Source: Rhodothermales bacterium (GTDB lineage Bacteria; Bacteroidota; Rhodothermia; Rhodothermales; JANQRZ01). From it: 64,000 bases of DNA. This document shows positions 7,889-15,750 of this stretch, one piece after another. The notes under the pieces are model-generated. The model saw only the letters and a program-made list of their open reading frames with translations. It was not told the DNA's origin and made no database searches. Location of the stretch: positions 427,764-491,763 of the forward strand of contig JANQRZ010000019.1 of NCBI GenBank assembly GCA_028284265.1, read 5' to 3'. The translations under genes and the position numbers were made by a program. The stretch's first letter is position 1; every line of letters begins with the position of its first letter.

Positions 7889-8518
7889 GTGAGCGACCCG
7901 TCTCTTACGATTTCCTATTCCGCCGAGCTGAAGCGCAAGGCGATCCACCTCGGCGCACTCGTGCTCCCGGCGGGCATCCTCGTGCTCGGGCGAACGGTGG
8001 CGCTGTGGATCCTCGGCCCGCTCGCGGTCTTCGCGCTCGTGTGCGACGTGCTGCGGGTCCGCGTCAACGCCGTACACCGCTTCATCACGTGGCTCTTCGC
8101 GCCGATCATGCGGCCCGAGGAACAGCCCCCGTTCGGCGGTCCGGTCGTCATCAACGGGGCGACGTGGATGTGCGTCTCGGCGGCTCTCTGCACCTTCTTT
8201 TTTCCCGAACCCATAGCGGCGGCGGCGCTGGCGATGCTGATGGTCGGCGACGGCGCAGCGGCAGTCGTCGGGCGGCGGTACGGGCGGACGCGCTATCCGT
8301 CCTCGCCGAAGTCGGTCGAAGGCTCAGCGGCCTTCTTCGTGACGGGCCTGCTCGCGGCGATTCCGTTCGGGATGCTGCCGGAGGAAGGCGTGACGTTGCC
8401 CGCGTTGGCGATAGGGGCAGCGACGGCGGCCATCGTCGAGGCACTCCCGATTCCACTCAACGACAACGTCCGCGTGCCGCTCGTGGCAGGGGCGGTGATG
8501 CTGCTCCTCGGCTCGTAA
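7889..8518 (+). CDS. SEC59/DGK1/VTE5-type polyprenol or lipid kinase-like membrane protein
   Basis: 209 residues from a GTG start. It is a multi-pass membrane protein with about six hydrophobic segments. The N-terminal ELKRKAIHLGAL motif and the MLMVGDGAAAVVGRRYG and SPKSVEGSAAFF blocks match the dolichol kinase/phosphatidate cytidylyltransferase-like family, whose bacterial members are mostly annotated as diacylglycerol, phytol or polyprenol kinases. The exact lipid substrate cannot be read from sequence. It begins a plus-strand run with the lipase gene 4 bases downstream, which supports a lipid-related role. Confidence 0.78.
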   Translation: MSDPSLTISYSAELKRKAIHLGALVLPAGILVLGRTVALWILGPLAVFALVCDVLRVRVNAVHRFITWLFAPIMRPEEQPPFGGPVVINGATWMCVSAALCTFFFPEPIAAAALAMLMVGDGAAAVVGRRYGRTRYPSSPKSVEGSAAFFVTGLLAAIPFGMLPEEGVTLPALAIGAATAAIVEALPIPLNDNVRVPLVAGAVMLLLGS

Positions 8519-8522
8519 CGCT

Positions 8523-9389
8523 ATGCTCGATTTCTTGTCTCAGCGCGCCGAACGCCTCGCCCGCCGGGCCGTCGAGTTGGTGCCGTTTCCGCAGCCGCCG
8601 CTCGTGCGGACGCGCTACCCGGTCGTGCTAATGCACGGGTTCGGGGCACTGGCGAACCTGATGCAGGGCGGCGTGCTCCACGCCGAGGCGATGCACCTGC
8701 GCGGGCACGGCCTCCTCGCCTACGCCCCGCACGTCAACCCCTACGACACGATCACCGTCCGCGCCCGTGCGTGGGCCGACCGCCTCGACACGATCCTCGC
8801 TGAGACGGGAGAGGAGAAGGTTAATCTCATCGCCTTCTCATCGGCGGGCCTCGATGCGCGCTACCTCATCGGCAGCTTCGGACGCGCCGAGCAGGTCGCG
8901 TCGCTCGTCACCGTCTCGACCCCGCACCGGGGCAGTCCGATCGCCGACTATGTGTTCTCGCGCCCGGAGCGGCTGCGGTCGTGGGCCATCGCAGTGATGG
9001 ACTTCGTGGGCCGCGCCGCCTACGAAATCGAGTCGCCGAACACGGAAGATGCGCTGTACGAGTTGACGCCGATGTTCGTCACGGGCACCTTCAACCCGGC
9101 CCACCCCGACCACCCGGACATCTACTACGCCTCGTGGGCGGGCCGCGCCGGTCGCGGCACCGACGTGCCAATCTATCCTCCGCTCCTCGTCCCGAACCGG
9201 GTGCTCTATGCCGAGGCAGGCGTGAACGACGGCCTCGTCGCCGTCGAGAGCGCGAAGTGGGGCGACTTCCGGGGCGTGCTCGACGCGGACCATGCCCGTC
9301 AGATCGGTCTCCGCCTCGCCCCCGGCGAGTTCGAGTCGAAAGACTTCTACCTCGCGGTGGCACGAGACCTCGGGGAGCGGGGCTTCTGA
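8523..9389 (+). CDS. alpha/beta-hydrolase, triacylglycerol lipase-like
   Basis: 288 residues. TRYPVVLMHGFGAL (about 30-43) is the oxyanion HG region of lipases. The nucleophile elbow is AFSSAGLDARYLIG (about 103-116), where the usual G-x-S-x-G has Ala in the first position. VTVSTPHRGSPIADYVF matches the lid-side region of Pseudomonas-type lipases. NDGLVAVESAKWG followed by DHARQIG near the C-terminus would supply the Asp/His of the triad. There is no obvious signal peptide, so it is probably cytoplasmic or exported by another route. It starts 4 bases after the lipid-kinase-like gene. Confidence 0.82.
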   Translation: MLDFLSQRAERLARRAVELVPFPQPPLVRTRYPVVLMHGFGALANLMQGGVLHAEAMHLRGHGLLAYAPHVNPYDTITVRARAWADRLDTILAETGEEKVNLIAFSSAGLDARYLIGSFGRAEQVASLVTVSTPHRGSPIADYVFSRPERLRSWAIAVMDFVGRAAYEIESPNTEDALYELTPMFVTGTFNPAHPDHPDIYYASWAGRAGRGTDVPIYPPLLVPNRVLYAEAGVNDGLVAVESAKWGDFRGVLDADHARQIGLRLAPGEFESKDFYLAVARDLGERGF

Positions 9390-9457
9390 GACTTTGGGCG
9401 TGGAAGACAGGGAGAGTACAGAGGGCCAAGAGGACAAGAAGCATTCAAGAGGCAAGG

Positions 9458-9491
9458 CTCCTTTCTCCCCCTTTCTCCCTCTCCCCTCCCT
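9458..9491 (+). repeat. 34-base uninterrupted pyrimidine tract
   Basis: Only C and T occur from 9458 to 9491, in the gap between the lipase and YqgE genes, preceded by a purine-rich stretch from about 9405 to 9440. It could form a hairpin or triplex-like structure. No promoter box is visible near it. Confidence 0.6.
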
Positions 9492-9527
9492 ACCTTCCAT
9501 TCCCTCCTCGCCCTCGTCACTCCTCTC

Positions 9528-10076
9528 ATGGACCTCGCCCCCGGCGTCCTTCTCGTAGCCGAGCCGGCCCTGCTCGATCCCAACTTCCGGCGCTCGGTCG
9601 TCCTGATCTGCGACCACAACGCCGATGGCTCGTTCGGGCTGATCCTCAACCGACCGACCGAGTTCCATCTACCCGATGTGCTCGACGAGCCGATTGAGAT
9701 GGAGCACCTCCTGTATTTCGGCGGGCCGGTGCAGACCGATACGCTGCACTACCTCCACCCCTACGCCGACGAGGTCGAGCACGCCGTGCCGGTCCTCAAC
9801 GGTGTCGGCTGGGGCGGGCCGTTCGACGACATCGTCGAGCAGGTCCAGAGCGGCACGCTCGACGGCGATGCGTTCCGGTTCTTCGTCGGCTATGCGGGCT
9901 GGGGCGAGGACCAGTTGGCCGACGAGATCGAAGAGGGAAGCTGGGTCGTGCTCCCAGCGTCGGCAGCGCAGGTGTTCGAGGGCGACCCGTCGGTGCTCTG
10001 GCGCGACCTGATGCGCGACCTCGGCGGCGAGTACGCCCTCCTCTCGAACTACCCCGACGACCCGCAGATGAACTAG
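9528..10076 (+). CDS. YqgE/AlgH family protein
   Basis: 182 residues, the usual length for YqgE/AlgH (DUF179). The N-terminal hallmark is visible: APGVLLVAEPALLDPNFRRS, then FGLILNRPTE. Later blocks YFGGPV and FVGYAGWGEDQLADEIEEG are also conserved in the family. The molecular function is not settled; it was first named as a transcriptional regulator of alginate in Pseudomonas. It is 9 bases upstream of the MscS gene and likely cotranscribed with it. Confidence 0.92.
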   Translation: MDLAPGVLLVAEPALLDPNFRRSVVLICDHNADGSFGLILNRPTEFHLPDVLDEPIEMEHLLYFGGPVQTDTLHYLHPYADEVEHAVPVLNGVGWGGPFDDIVEQVQSGTLDGDAFRFFVGYAGWGEDQLADEIEEGSWVVLPASAAQVFEGDPSVLWRDLMRDLGGEYALLSNYPDDPQMN

Positions 10077-10085
10077 GTAGACATC

Positions 10086-10664
10086 GTGGATACGCTGCCC
10101 GTCGAAGAAGTTGTCAACACGACCCTGCTCCTGCGCGGAGCCGTGACCGCAGGTGTCATCGTGGTCGTGATCGTCATGCTCGCCACACTCAAAGCGGCCA
10201 TCGTCCGATTCGTTCGTGTTCGGCAGATGCACCAGTTGCGCGGGCGGTTCGTCTACCGGATGGCGCGCGTCTTCGCCGTCATCTTCGCGGGCTTCGTGCT
10301 CGCCTATGTGTGGGGCTTCGACCCGGAGAAGCTGTGGGTCGTCGTCACCGGCTTCCTCGGGCTCGTCGCCATCGGCTTCTTTGCGGTCTGGAGCCTGCTC
10401 TCGAACGTCATCGCCGGACTGTTCCTCTTCCTTTCGGACCCGTTCAAGATCAACGACGAGATCGAAATTCCAGACGGCGAACTGGAGGGCAAAGTGCTCG
10501 ACATCCGCCCGCTGTTCGTGGTGCTCGAAGAGCCGGGCGGGCACACGCTCTACGTCCCCAACAGCCTCCTCTTCCAGAAGTCGTTCCGCCGCGTGGACCC
10601 CGCCGCGAGAGCGAGGGAGCAGGAAAGCGACGTAGCACCCGAGATACCCGAATCGGCAGACTAG
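10086..10664 (+). CDS. short MscS-type mechanosensitive channel
   Basis: 192 residues from a GTG start. Three hydrophobic segments occur at about 16-38, 58-78 and 82-115. The last contains GFLGLVAIGFFAVWSLLSN, then IAGLFLFLSDPFKINDEIEI, the pore helix and first beta-domain strand of MscS. LYVPNSLLFQKSFRR continues the beta domain. The protein stops soon after, lacking the C-terminal alpha/beta domain of full-length MscS, so it is a minimal channel. Its TAG stop shares the palindrome CTAG (10661-10664) with the stop of the convergent cysteine desulfurase gene. Confidence 0.85.
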   Translation: MDTLPVEEVVNTTLLLRGAVTAGVIVVVIVMLATLKAAIVRFVRVRQMHQLRGRFVYRMARVFAVIFAGFVLAYVWGFDPEKLWVVVTGFLGLVAIGFFAVWSLLSNVIAGLFLFLSDPFKINDEIEIPDGELEGKVLDIRPLFVVLEEPGGHTLYVPNSLLFQKSFRRVDPAARAREQESDVAPEIPESAD

Positions 10665-11818
10665 CCGCGCATCCGTTTCACGACTGCCACCACCTGCTCG
10701 GCAGCGAAGTCGATGTCGGCCTCCGCCGTGCTCCGCCCGAGCGAGAAGCGAACCGTCGCGTTGGCGGTCTCACGAGGAACGCCGAGGGCGTGGAGGACGT
10801 GGCTCGGCTCGACGGCTCCGCTCGTGCAGGCGCTCCCGCTGGAGACGTGGACCCCTGCCACGTCAAGGCCGAGGAGCAGCATCTCGCCATCGAGCGCCCG
10901 CCCCTCGACCGGCGGAAACGACACGTTGAGGATGTGCGGCGCGCTGTCCTCCATCGACGTGTTAAACCGGGCGGCCTCGCCGAACGCCGAACGGATCACC
11001 CCCGCGAGACGATTCCGAAGCGCATACAACCGGCTGCGCTCCACCTCGGCGGCTTCAGAAGCGAGGGCCAGCGCTTCGGCGAGACCGACCACGGCGGCGA
11101 CGTTCTCCGTGCCCCCACGCCGTCGCCGCTCCTGCGCCCCACCGATGACGAGCGGCTCGAACGGCGTCCCGGTGCGGACGTAGAGCACGCCCGCACCCTT
11201 CGGCCCGTAGACCTTGTGCGCCGAGAGCGAGAGCAGGTCCACGCCGAGGTCGTTCACGTCGAGCGGATACAACCCAGCAGCCTGCACGGCATCGGTGTGG
11301 AGCGGGACACCTCGCTCGCGGCAGACGGCGGCGATCTCACGAATCGGACTGAGGATGCCGAGTTCGTTGTTGACCACCATGAGCGAGACGAGGCCGGTCT
11401 CATCGGTGATGGACTCGGCGACCTGCTCGACCGTTACGGCTCCAGTCGGCGGAGGAGTGAGAATCGTGACCGGGTGCCCGGCATCACGGAGCGCTTCGGC
11501 AGGCCGGAGGATGGCTTCATGCTCGACGGTGCTCGTGACGAGACCGGAGCCGCGCCGGTCGGGGGCCGTGAGGACGCCGCGCAGGGCCGCATTGTCGGCC
11601 TCGGTGCCACCGCTCGTGAAGATGACCTCGCTCGGCTCGGCTCCAAGGATATCGGCCACCCGCTCCCGCGCCGACTCGACCGCGAACCGCGCCCGCCGAC
11701 CGAGGGCGTGGACCGACGAGGCATTGCCGTAGTGCTCGCGGAGGTACGGCAGCATCGCGTCCAGCACGCGCTCATCGAGCGGTGTCGTGGCGGCATGGTC
11801 GAGGTAGACGGAGGGCAC
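10661..11818 (-). CDS. cysteine desulfurase (NifS/IscS family)
   Basis: 385 residues from a GTG start that gives the standard N-terminus VYLDHAATTPLD. This PLP enzyme removes sulfur from cysteine as a protein persulfide for Fe-S cluster or tRNA thiolation. The PLP lysine is in SLSAHKVYGPKGAGVLYVR, and the reactive Cys is in SSGSACTSGAVEPSHVL. TSGGTEADNAAL is the PLP-phosphate loop. No iscU or thiolation gene is adjacent, so its pathway (Fe-S versus MnmA) is open. It diverges from murA across 158 bases that contain the heptamer repeat. Confidence 0.93.
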   Translation of the reverse strand: MPSVYLDHAATTPLDERVLDAMLPYLREHYGNASSVHALGRRARFAVESARERVADILGAEPSEVIFTSGGTEADNAALRGVLTAPDRRGSGLVTSTVEHEAILRPAEALRDAGHPVTILTPPPTGAVTVEQVAESITDETGLVSLMVVNNELGILSPIREIAAVCRERGVPLHTDAVQAAGLYPLDVNDLGVDLLSLSAHKVYGPKGAGVLYVRTGTPFEPLVIGGAQERRRRGGTENVAAVVGLAEALALASEAAEVERSRLYALRNRLAGVIRSAFGEAARFNTSMEDSAPHILNVSFPPVEGRALDGEMLLLGLDVAGVHVSSGSACTSGAVEPSHVLHALGVPRETANATVRFSLGRSTAEADIDFAAEQVVAVVKRMRG

Positions 11819-11824
11819 GAGTTC

Positions 11825-11866
11825 GGCAGAAGGCAGAAGGCAGAAGGCAGAAGGCAGAAGGCAGAA
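11825..11866 (+). repeat. six tandem copies of heptamer GGCAGAA
   Basis: Exactly six perfect copies of the 7-mer GGCAGAA occupy 42 bases, 7 bases upstream of the cysteine desulfurase start and 110 bases upstream of the murA start. Heptamer arrays of this type are found in intergenic DNA of cyanobacteria and other bacteria. They are prone to slipped-strand copy change and could alter promoter spacing. Confidence 0.95.
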
Positions 11867-11976
11867 ATTACTTGCCTCGTCGTTACAACCTCGCCGAAGT
11901 TATCATCCGGTCGGACCCGGACGACACCCGCACCGTAGTATCTCTTTTCCTCTGCCTGCTCCCACCACGACTTCTC

Positions 11977-13326
11977 ATGGACAAGCTCGTCATCCAAGGC
12001 GGCCACCCGCTCACCGGCACCATTCACGTCGGCGGCTCGAAGAACACCGCGCTCCCGCTCATGGCCGCCGCCGTCCTCGCCGACGGCGTCACGACGCTCC
12101 ACAATATGCCCGTCCTGCGCGACGTGCACACATTCTCCAACGTCCTCCGCGTCGCGGGCTGCATGGTCAGCTACGCCCCCGACGCCGACCCCTCGACGCC
12201 GGACTCGATGGTGATCGACGCGAGCCGGGTGAACCACCCCGAAGCGCCTTACGACCTCGTCAAGAAGATGCGGGCGTCGTTCTATATGCTCGGCGCGCTG
12301 CTCGGTCGCTGCGGCGAGGCGCGGGTCTCGCTCCCCGGTGGCTGCGCGTGGGGACCGCGCCCTGTGGACCTCCACATCGAAGGCATGAAGGCGCTCGGTG
12401 CCGAGATCGAACTCGACCGAGGCGATGTCGTCGCTAAAGCGCCCGGCGGTCGGCTCAAGGGCGGGCGTTTCCGGTTCGCCCCCGTCTCGGTTGGCGCGAC
12501 GATCAACGTGATGCTCGCTGCCGTGATGGCTGAGGGCGAAACGGTGCTGGAGAACGTCGCTGCCGAGCCGGATGTCGTGGTCTTCGGCGAGATGCTCCAG
12601 CAGATGGGTGCGCAGATCGACGGCCTCGGCACGAAGACAGTCACGATTCAGGGCGTAGACCGGCTCGGCGCGGTCGAGTTCTGGAACTGCCCGGACCGGA
12701 TCGAACTCGGCACCTACATGATCGCCGCCGCGATGGCAGGCGAGCCGGGATCGACGTTCCGCATCACGGGTGCCCGCGCCGATCACCTCGGTACGGCCTT
12801 CCCCGAAGCGTTCCGTAGGACGGGAGCCGATTTCTCCATCGAGCCGGAGGCGCACGGCCCGCACGAGGTCGTAACGGTGACGGTCCCTGAGACGATCCAG
12901 CCGGTCAGCATCGTCACCGATCCCTACCCCGGTTTCGCGACGGACCTGCAGGCCCAGTGGACGGTCATGATGACGCAGGCCGAGGGCACGTCCGAAATCA
13001 CCGACACGATCTACACCGACCGCTTCAAGCACATCCCCGAACTCAACCGGATGGGCACGAACTGCTCGGTGGTGGACAACAAGGTGATCGTCAAAGGCCA
13101 CGGGCGCGGCGGCGTCAGCGGGACAACCGTGATGAGCACCGACCTTCGCGCCAGCGTCTCGCTCGTCCTCGCCGGGATGGTCGCCGACGGGCAAACCGAC
13201 GTGCTCCGGGTCTACCACCTCGATCGGGGCTACGAAGACCTCGAAGGCAAACTCTCGAAGGCAGGCATCGCCATCGAGCGCGAAGCCTATGAGGAATTCG
13301 CGTCGGACGCCGAACCCGTCGCCTAG
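11977..13326 (+). CDS. murA: UDP-N-acetylglucosamine 1-carboxyvinyltransferase
   Basis: 449 residues from the ATG at 11977 (MDKLVIQGG); frames running further upstream only translate the heptamer repeat. It catalyses the first committed step of peptidoglycan synthesis, PEP transfer to UDP-GlcNAc. The N-terminal GGSKNTALPLMAAAVLADG and the catalytic-loop GGCAWGPRPVDLHIEGMKAL, with the fosfomycin-reactive Cys, are present. A single adjacent copy is seen. It is followed 39 bases later by an ABC exporter gene on the same strand. Length and motifs match the family throughout. Confidence 0.95.
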   Translation: MDKLVIQGGHPLTGTIHVGGSKNTALPLMAAAVLADGVTTLHNMPVLRDVHTFSNVLRVAGCMVSYAPDADPSTPDSMVIDASRVNHPEAPYDLVKKMRASFYMLGALLGRCGEARVSLPGGCAWGPRPVDLHIEGMKALGAEIELDRGDVVAKAPGGRLKGGRFRFAPVSVGATINVMLAAVMAEGETVLENVAAEPDVVVFGEMLQQMGAQIDGLGTKTVTIQGVDRLGAVEFWNCPDRIELGTYMIAAAMAGEPGSTFRITGARADHLGTAFPEAFRRTGADFSIEPEAHGPHEVVTVTVPETIQPVSIVTDPYPGFATDLQAQWTVMMTQAEGTSEITDTIYTDRFKHIPELNRMGTNCSVVDNKVIVKGHGRGGVSGTTVMSTDLRASVSLVLAGMVADGQTDVLRVYHLDRGYEDLEGKLSKAGIAIEREAYEEFASDAEPVA

Positions 13327-13346
13327 CGCGGAACCGAGCGTGGGGC

Positions 13347-13365
13347 GGGGCGGTTGCTCCGCCCC
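13347..13365 (+). other. GC hairpin ending directly at the ABC exporter start codon
   Basis: GGGGCGG (13347-13353) and CCGCCCC (13359-13365) form a perfect 7-bp stem with loop TTGCT. The stem ends one base before the ATG at 13366 and covers the place where a ribosome binding site would be. There is no T-tract, so it is not a classical terminator. Confidence 0.55.
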
Positions 13366-15156
13366 ATGTCTTCAGCCAGCCCCCAGAGTTCCGACGAAAC
13401 ACCCAACCGCTCGCTGCCGCTCAGCCAGATGCTGGGGCGCATCCTTGGCTATGCACGCCCCTACCGGAAGCGACTTGCGGCAGCCCTCCTCCTCTCGGTC
13501 CTCGGCTCGGTCGGCTCACTCGTCGTCCCCCTCGGCCTGCGGGCACTCCTCGATGCGGTTTTCCACGAGGGCGACCGGGGCATGCTCGACCTCCTCGCTA
13601 TCGCCCTATTCGGCTTGTTCGTCTTGCAGGCAGGGCTTCGGTTTGGGGGATCGTACTTGCTGGCGTGGGTCGGCGAGCGCATCATAGCGGATCTGCGGCA
13701 GCAGGTCTACACGCACCTCCACCGGCTCGGGCTGCGGTTCTACACCGGCAGCCGCGTCGGCGAGATCACCTCGCGCCTGACCAACGACGTCGGCAAGCTC
13801 CAGTCGGCGGTCACCAACGATCTCAGCCAACTCGTCGGGCAAGGGCTGACACTCGTCGGCTCGGTGGGGTTGATGCTGGTGCTCAACTGGCGGCTCTCGC
13901 TCGTCGTCTTTGCGACGGTCCCGCTCGTGGTCCTGCTCTCGCGCTACTTCGGGGCCATTGTCCGCCGCTACGCCCGCGCTATCCAAGATCGCCTCGCCGA
14001 GACGACGGCGATTGCCGAGGAGGCGCTCGCGGCGGTCCGCGTCGTCAAAGCGTTCGCCCGCGAAGACTACGAGACCAAGCGCTACGGCGAGGCGGTCGAA
14101 GACCTCTTCGGGACGGCGCGCAAGCAGGCGCTTATCAGTTCCGCGTTCTGGGCGTTCATCGCCCTCCTGTTCTTCACCGGCCTCGTGGTGATCTTCTGGT
14201 ACGGCGGCCTCGAAGTGCTGGCCGGGCGGCTCACAGCAGGCGACCTCGTGGCGTTCATCTTCTACGCCTTCTCGATTGCCGCGAGCGTCAACGTACTCTC
14301 GCGGCTCTACACCTCCTACTCCTCCGCGGCAGGCGCGAGCGAGCGGGTTTTCGAGCTACTCGATACCGAGCCGGAGATCGACGATGCGCCCGAGGCGAAG
14401 CCGCTGCCATCGCTCCGGGGCGAGGTCGTCTTCGACGATGTGACGTTCGGGTACGAAGACGGGCGACCCGTCCTCCGTGACATTTCTTTCCGTGTCGAGC
14501 CGGGACAGACCGTCGCCCTCGTCGGACCAAGCGGGGCGGGCAAGACGACGCTCCTCAACCTGATCCCGCGCCTCTACGACCCCGACGCCGGAGCGATCCG
14601 CCTCGACGGGCACGACCTCCGCGACGTGACTGTGCTCTCGGTTCGCAACCAGATCGGCCTCGTCTCGCAGGAGATCCAACTCTTCGGCGCGTCGATTGGC
14701 GAGAACATCCGGTACGGGCGGCTCGATGCGACGGACGATGAGGTCCGCGCCGCCGCCGAAGCCGCGAACGCCGCCGTGTTCATCGAGGACCTGCCCGATG
14801 CCTACGCGACCGAGGTCGGCGAGCGCGGCGTCAAGCTCTCCGGCGGCCAGCGCCAGCGCGTCGCCATTGCCCGCGCGCTGCTCAAAGACCCGCGCATCCT
14901 GCTCCTCGACGAAGCCACCAGTGCGCTCGACTCCGAGTCCGAGGCACTCGTCCAAGAGGCGCTTGACCGGCTCCTCGAAGGCCGCACCGCCTTCGTCATC
15001 GCCCACCGCCTCGCCACCGTCCGCGACGCCGACCGTATCCTCGTCCTCGACGAGGGCCGAATCGTTGAGGACGGCACGCATGCCAAGCTTACCGCCAAGG
15101 GCGGTCTCTACCGCCGCCTCGCCGACCTCCAGTTCCGCGACACGGTGGAAGCGTGA
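13366..15156 (+). CDS. ABC transporter, fused permease and ATPase (MsbA/exporter type)
   Basis: 596 residues from ATG 13366; a TTG at 13354 lies inside the hairpin loop and is less likely. The N-terminal half has six predicted membrane helices (about 20-310), including RFYTGSRVGEITSRLTNDV, the coupling-helix region typical of type IV exporters. The ATPase has Walker A GPSGAGKTTL (about 390), Q-loop QEIQLFG, signature LSGGQRQRVAIARALL, Walker B ILLLDEATSALDSES and the H-loop IAHRLAT. It would work as a homodimer. The family exports lipids, lipid A or drugs; being next to murA hints at envelope lipid export, but this is inference. Confidence 0.93.
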   Translation: MSSASPQSSDETPNRSLPLSQMLGRILGYARPYRKRLAAALLLSVLGSVGSLVVPLGLRALLDAVFHEGDRGMLDLLAIALFGLFVLQAGLRFGGSYLLAWVGERIIADLRQQVYTHLHRLGLRFYTGSRVGEITSRLTNDVGKLQSAVTNDLSQLVGQGLTLVGSVGLMLVLNWRLSLVVFATVPLVVLLSRYFGAIVRRYARAIQDRLAETTAIAEEALAAVRVVKAFAREDYETKRYGEAVEDLFGTARKQALISSAFWAFIALLFFTGLVVIFWYGGLEVLAGRLTAGDLVAFIFYAFSIAASVNVLSRLYTSYSSAAGASERVFELLDTEPEIDDAPEAKPLPSLRGEVVFDDVTFGYEDGRPVLRDISFRVEPGQTVALVGPSGAGKTTLLNLIPRLYDPDAGAIRLDGHDLRDVTVLSVRNQIGLVSQEIQLFGASIGENIRYGRLDATDDEVRAAAEAANAAVFIEDLPDAYATEVGERGVKLSGGQRQRVAIARALLKDPRILLLDEATSALDSESEALVQEALDRLLEGRTAFVIAHRLATVRDADRILVLDEGRIVEDGTHAKLTAKGGLYRRLADLQFRDTVEA

Positions 15157-15208
15157 AAAGCCTCACGCGTAGCTTTCGCCCATCCTCTCTCACCCGAACC
15201 TCACACCT

Positions 15209-15688
15209 ATGGCTTCCTACTCCGCCCCCCATCCCATGCAGATCGACCCGGCCAAATCCTACCGGGCGACCATCGACACCGACAAAGGCACCATCGAGAT
15301 CAAGCTCCACGCCGAGCACGCGCCGAAGACGGTCAACAACTTCGTCGCCCTCGCGCGCGACGGGTTCTACGACGGCCTCACGTTCCACCGTGTGATCGCC
15401 AACTTCATGATCCAAGGCGGCGACCCCGACGGCACCGGCCGCGGCGGACCGGGCTATAGCTTCGAGGACGAGGTCCGCGACAATCCGCTCAAGCACGAGA
15501 CCGGCTCGCTCTCGATGGCCAACGCCGGCCCGAACACCAATGGTAGCCAGTTCTTCATCACCCACGCTCCGCAACCGCACCTCAACGGTCGGCACACGGT
15601 CTTTGGCTCCGTGACAAGCGGCCAAGACGTGGTGGACGCCGTCGAGCAGGGCGACCGGATGACGAAGGTCACGATCACCGAAGAATAG
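15209..15688 (+). CDS. cyclophilin-type peptidyl-prolyl cis-trans isomerase
   Basis: 159 residues without a signal peptide, so cytoplasmic. Cyclophilin landmarks are present: [21 protein letters not shown], with the catalytic Arg in FHRV, then [17 protein letters not shown] and [18 protein letters not shown]. It accelerates Xaa-Pro isomerisation during folding. It lies 52 bases after the ABC exporter and is followed by a strong terminator-like hairpin at 15711-15746. Confidence 0.94.
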   Translation: MASYSAPHPMQIDPAKSYRATIDTDKGTIEIKLHAEHAPKTVNNFVALARDGFYDGLTFHRVIANFMIQGGDPDGTGRGGPGYSFEDEVRDNPLKHETGSLSMANAGPNTNGSQFFITHAPQPHLNGRHTVFGSVTSGQDVVDAVEQGDRMTKVTITEE

Positions 15689-15710
15689 GCGGCTCTGCAT
15701 CTCTGGACCC

Positions 15711-15746
15711 GATGGGACGTATCGCGCGATGCGTCCCATCTTTTTT
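15711..15746 (+). terminator. strong rho-independent terminator, abutting the next gene
   Basis: GATGGGACG (15711-15719) pairs perfectly with CGTCCCATC (15732-15740). The stem extends through a T-G wobble into ATC/GAT around a GCGC loop, and TTTTTT follows at 15741-15746. It should terminate the murA-ABC-cyclophilin transcript. It ends only 4 bases before the ATG of the CPBP gene at 15751. Confidence 0.88.
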
Positions 15747-15750
15747 GCCT

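Noticed and set aside
10310..11938. Long plus-strand frame over MscS and antisense to cysteine desulfurase
   Set aside because: It lies out of frame with MscS and opposite a clear desulfurase; no domain and shadow-like composition.
11782..11976. N-terminal extension of MurA across the heptamer repeat
   Set aside because: The extension reads QKAEGRRQKAEGR and unrelated residues; the family starts at the ATG at 11977.
11434..13218. Long minus-strand frame antisense to murA
   Set aside because: murA has full-length motifs on the plus strand, and the antisense product is repetitive and includes the heptamer repeat translation.
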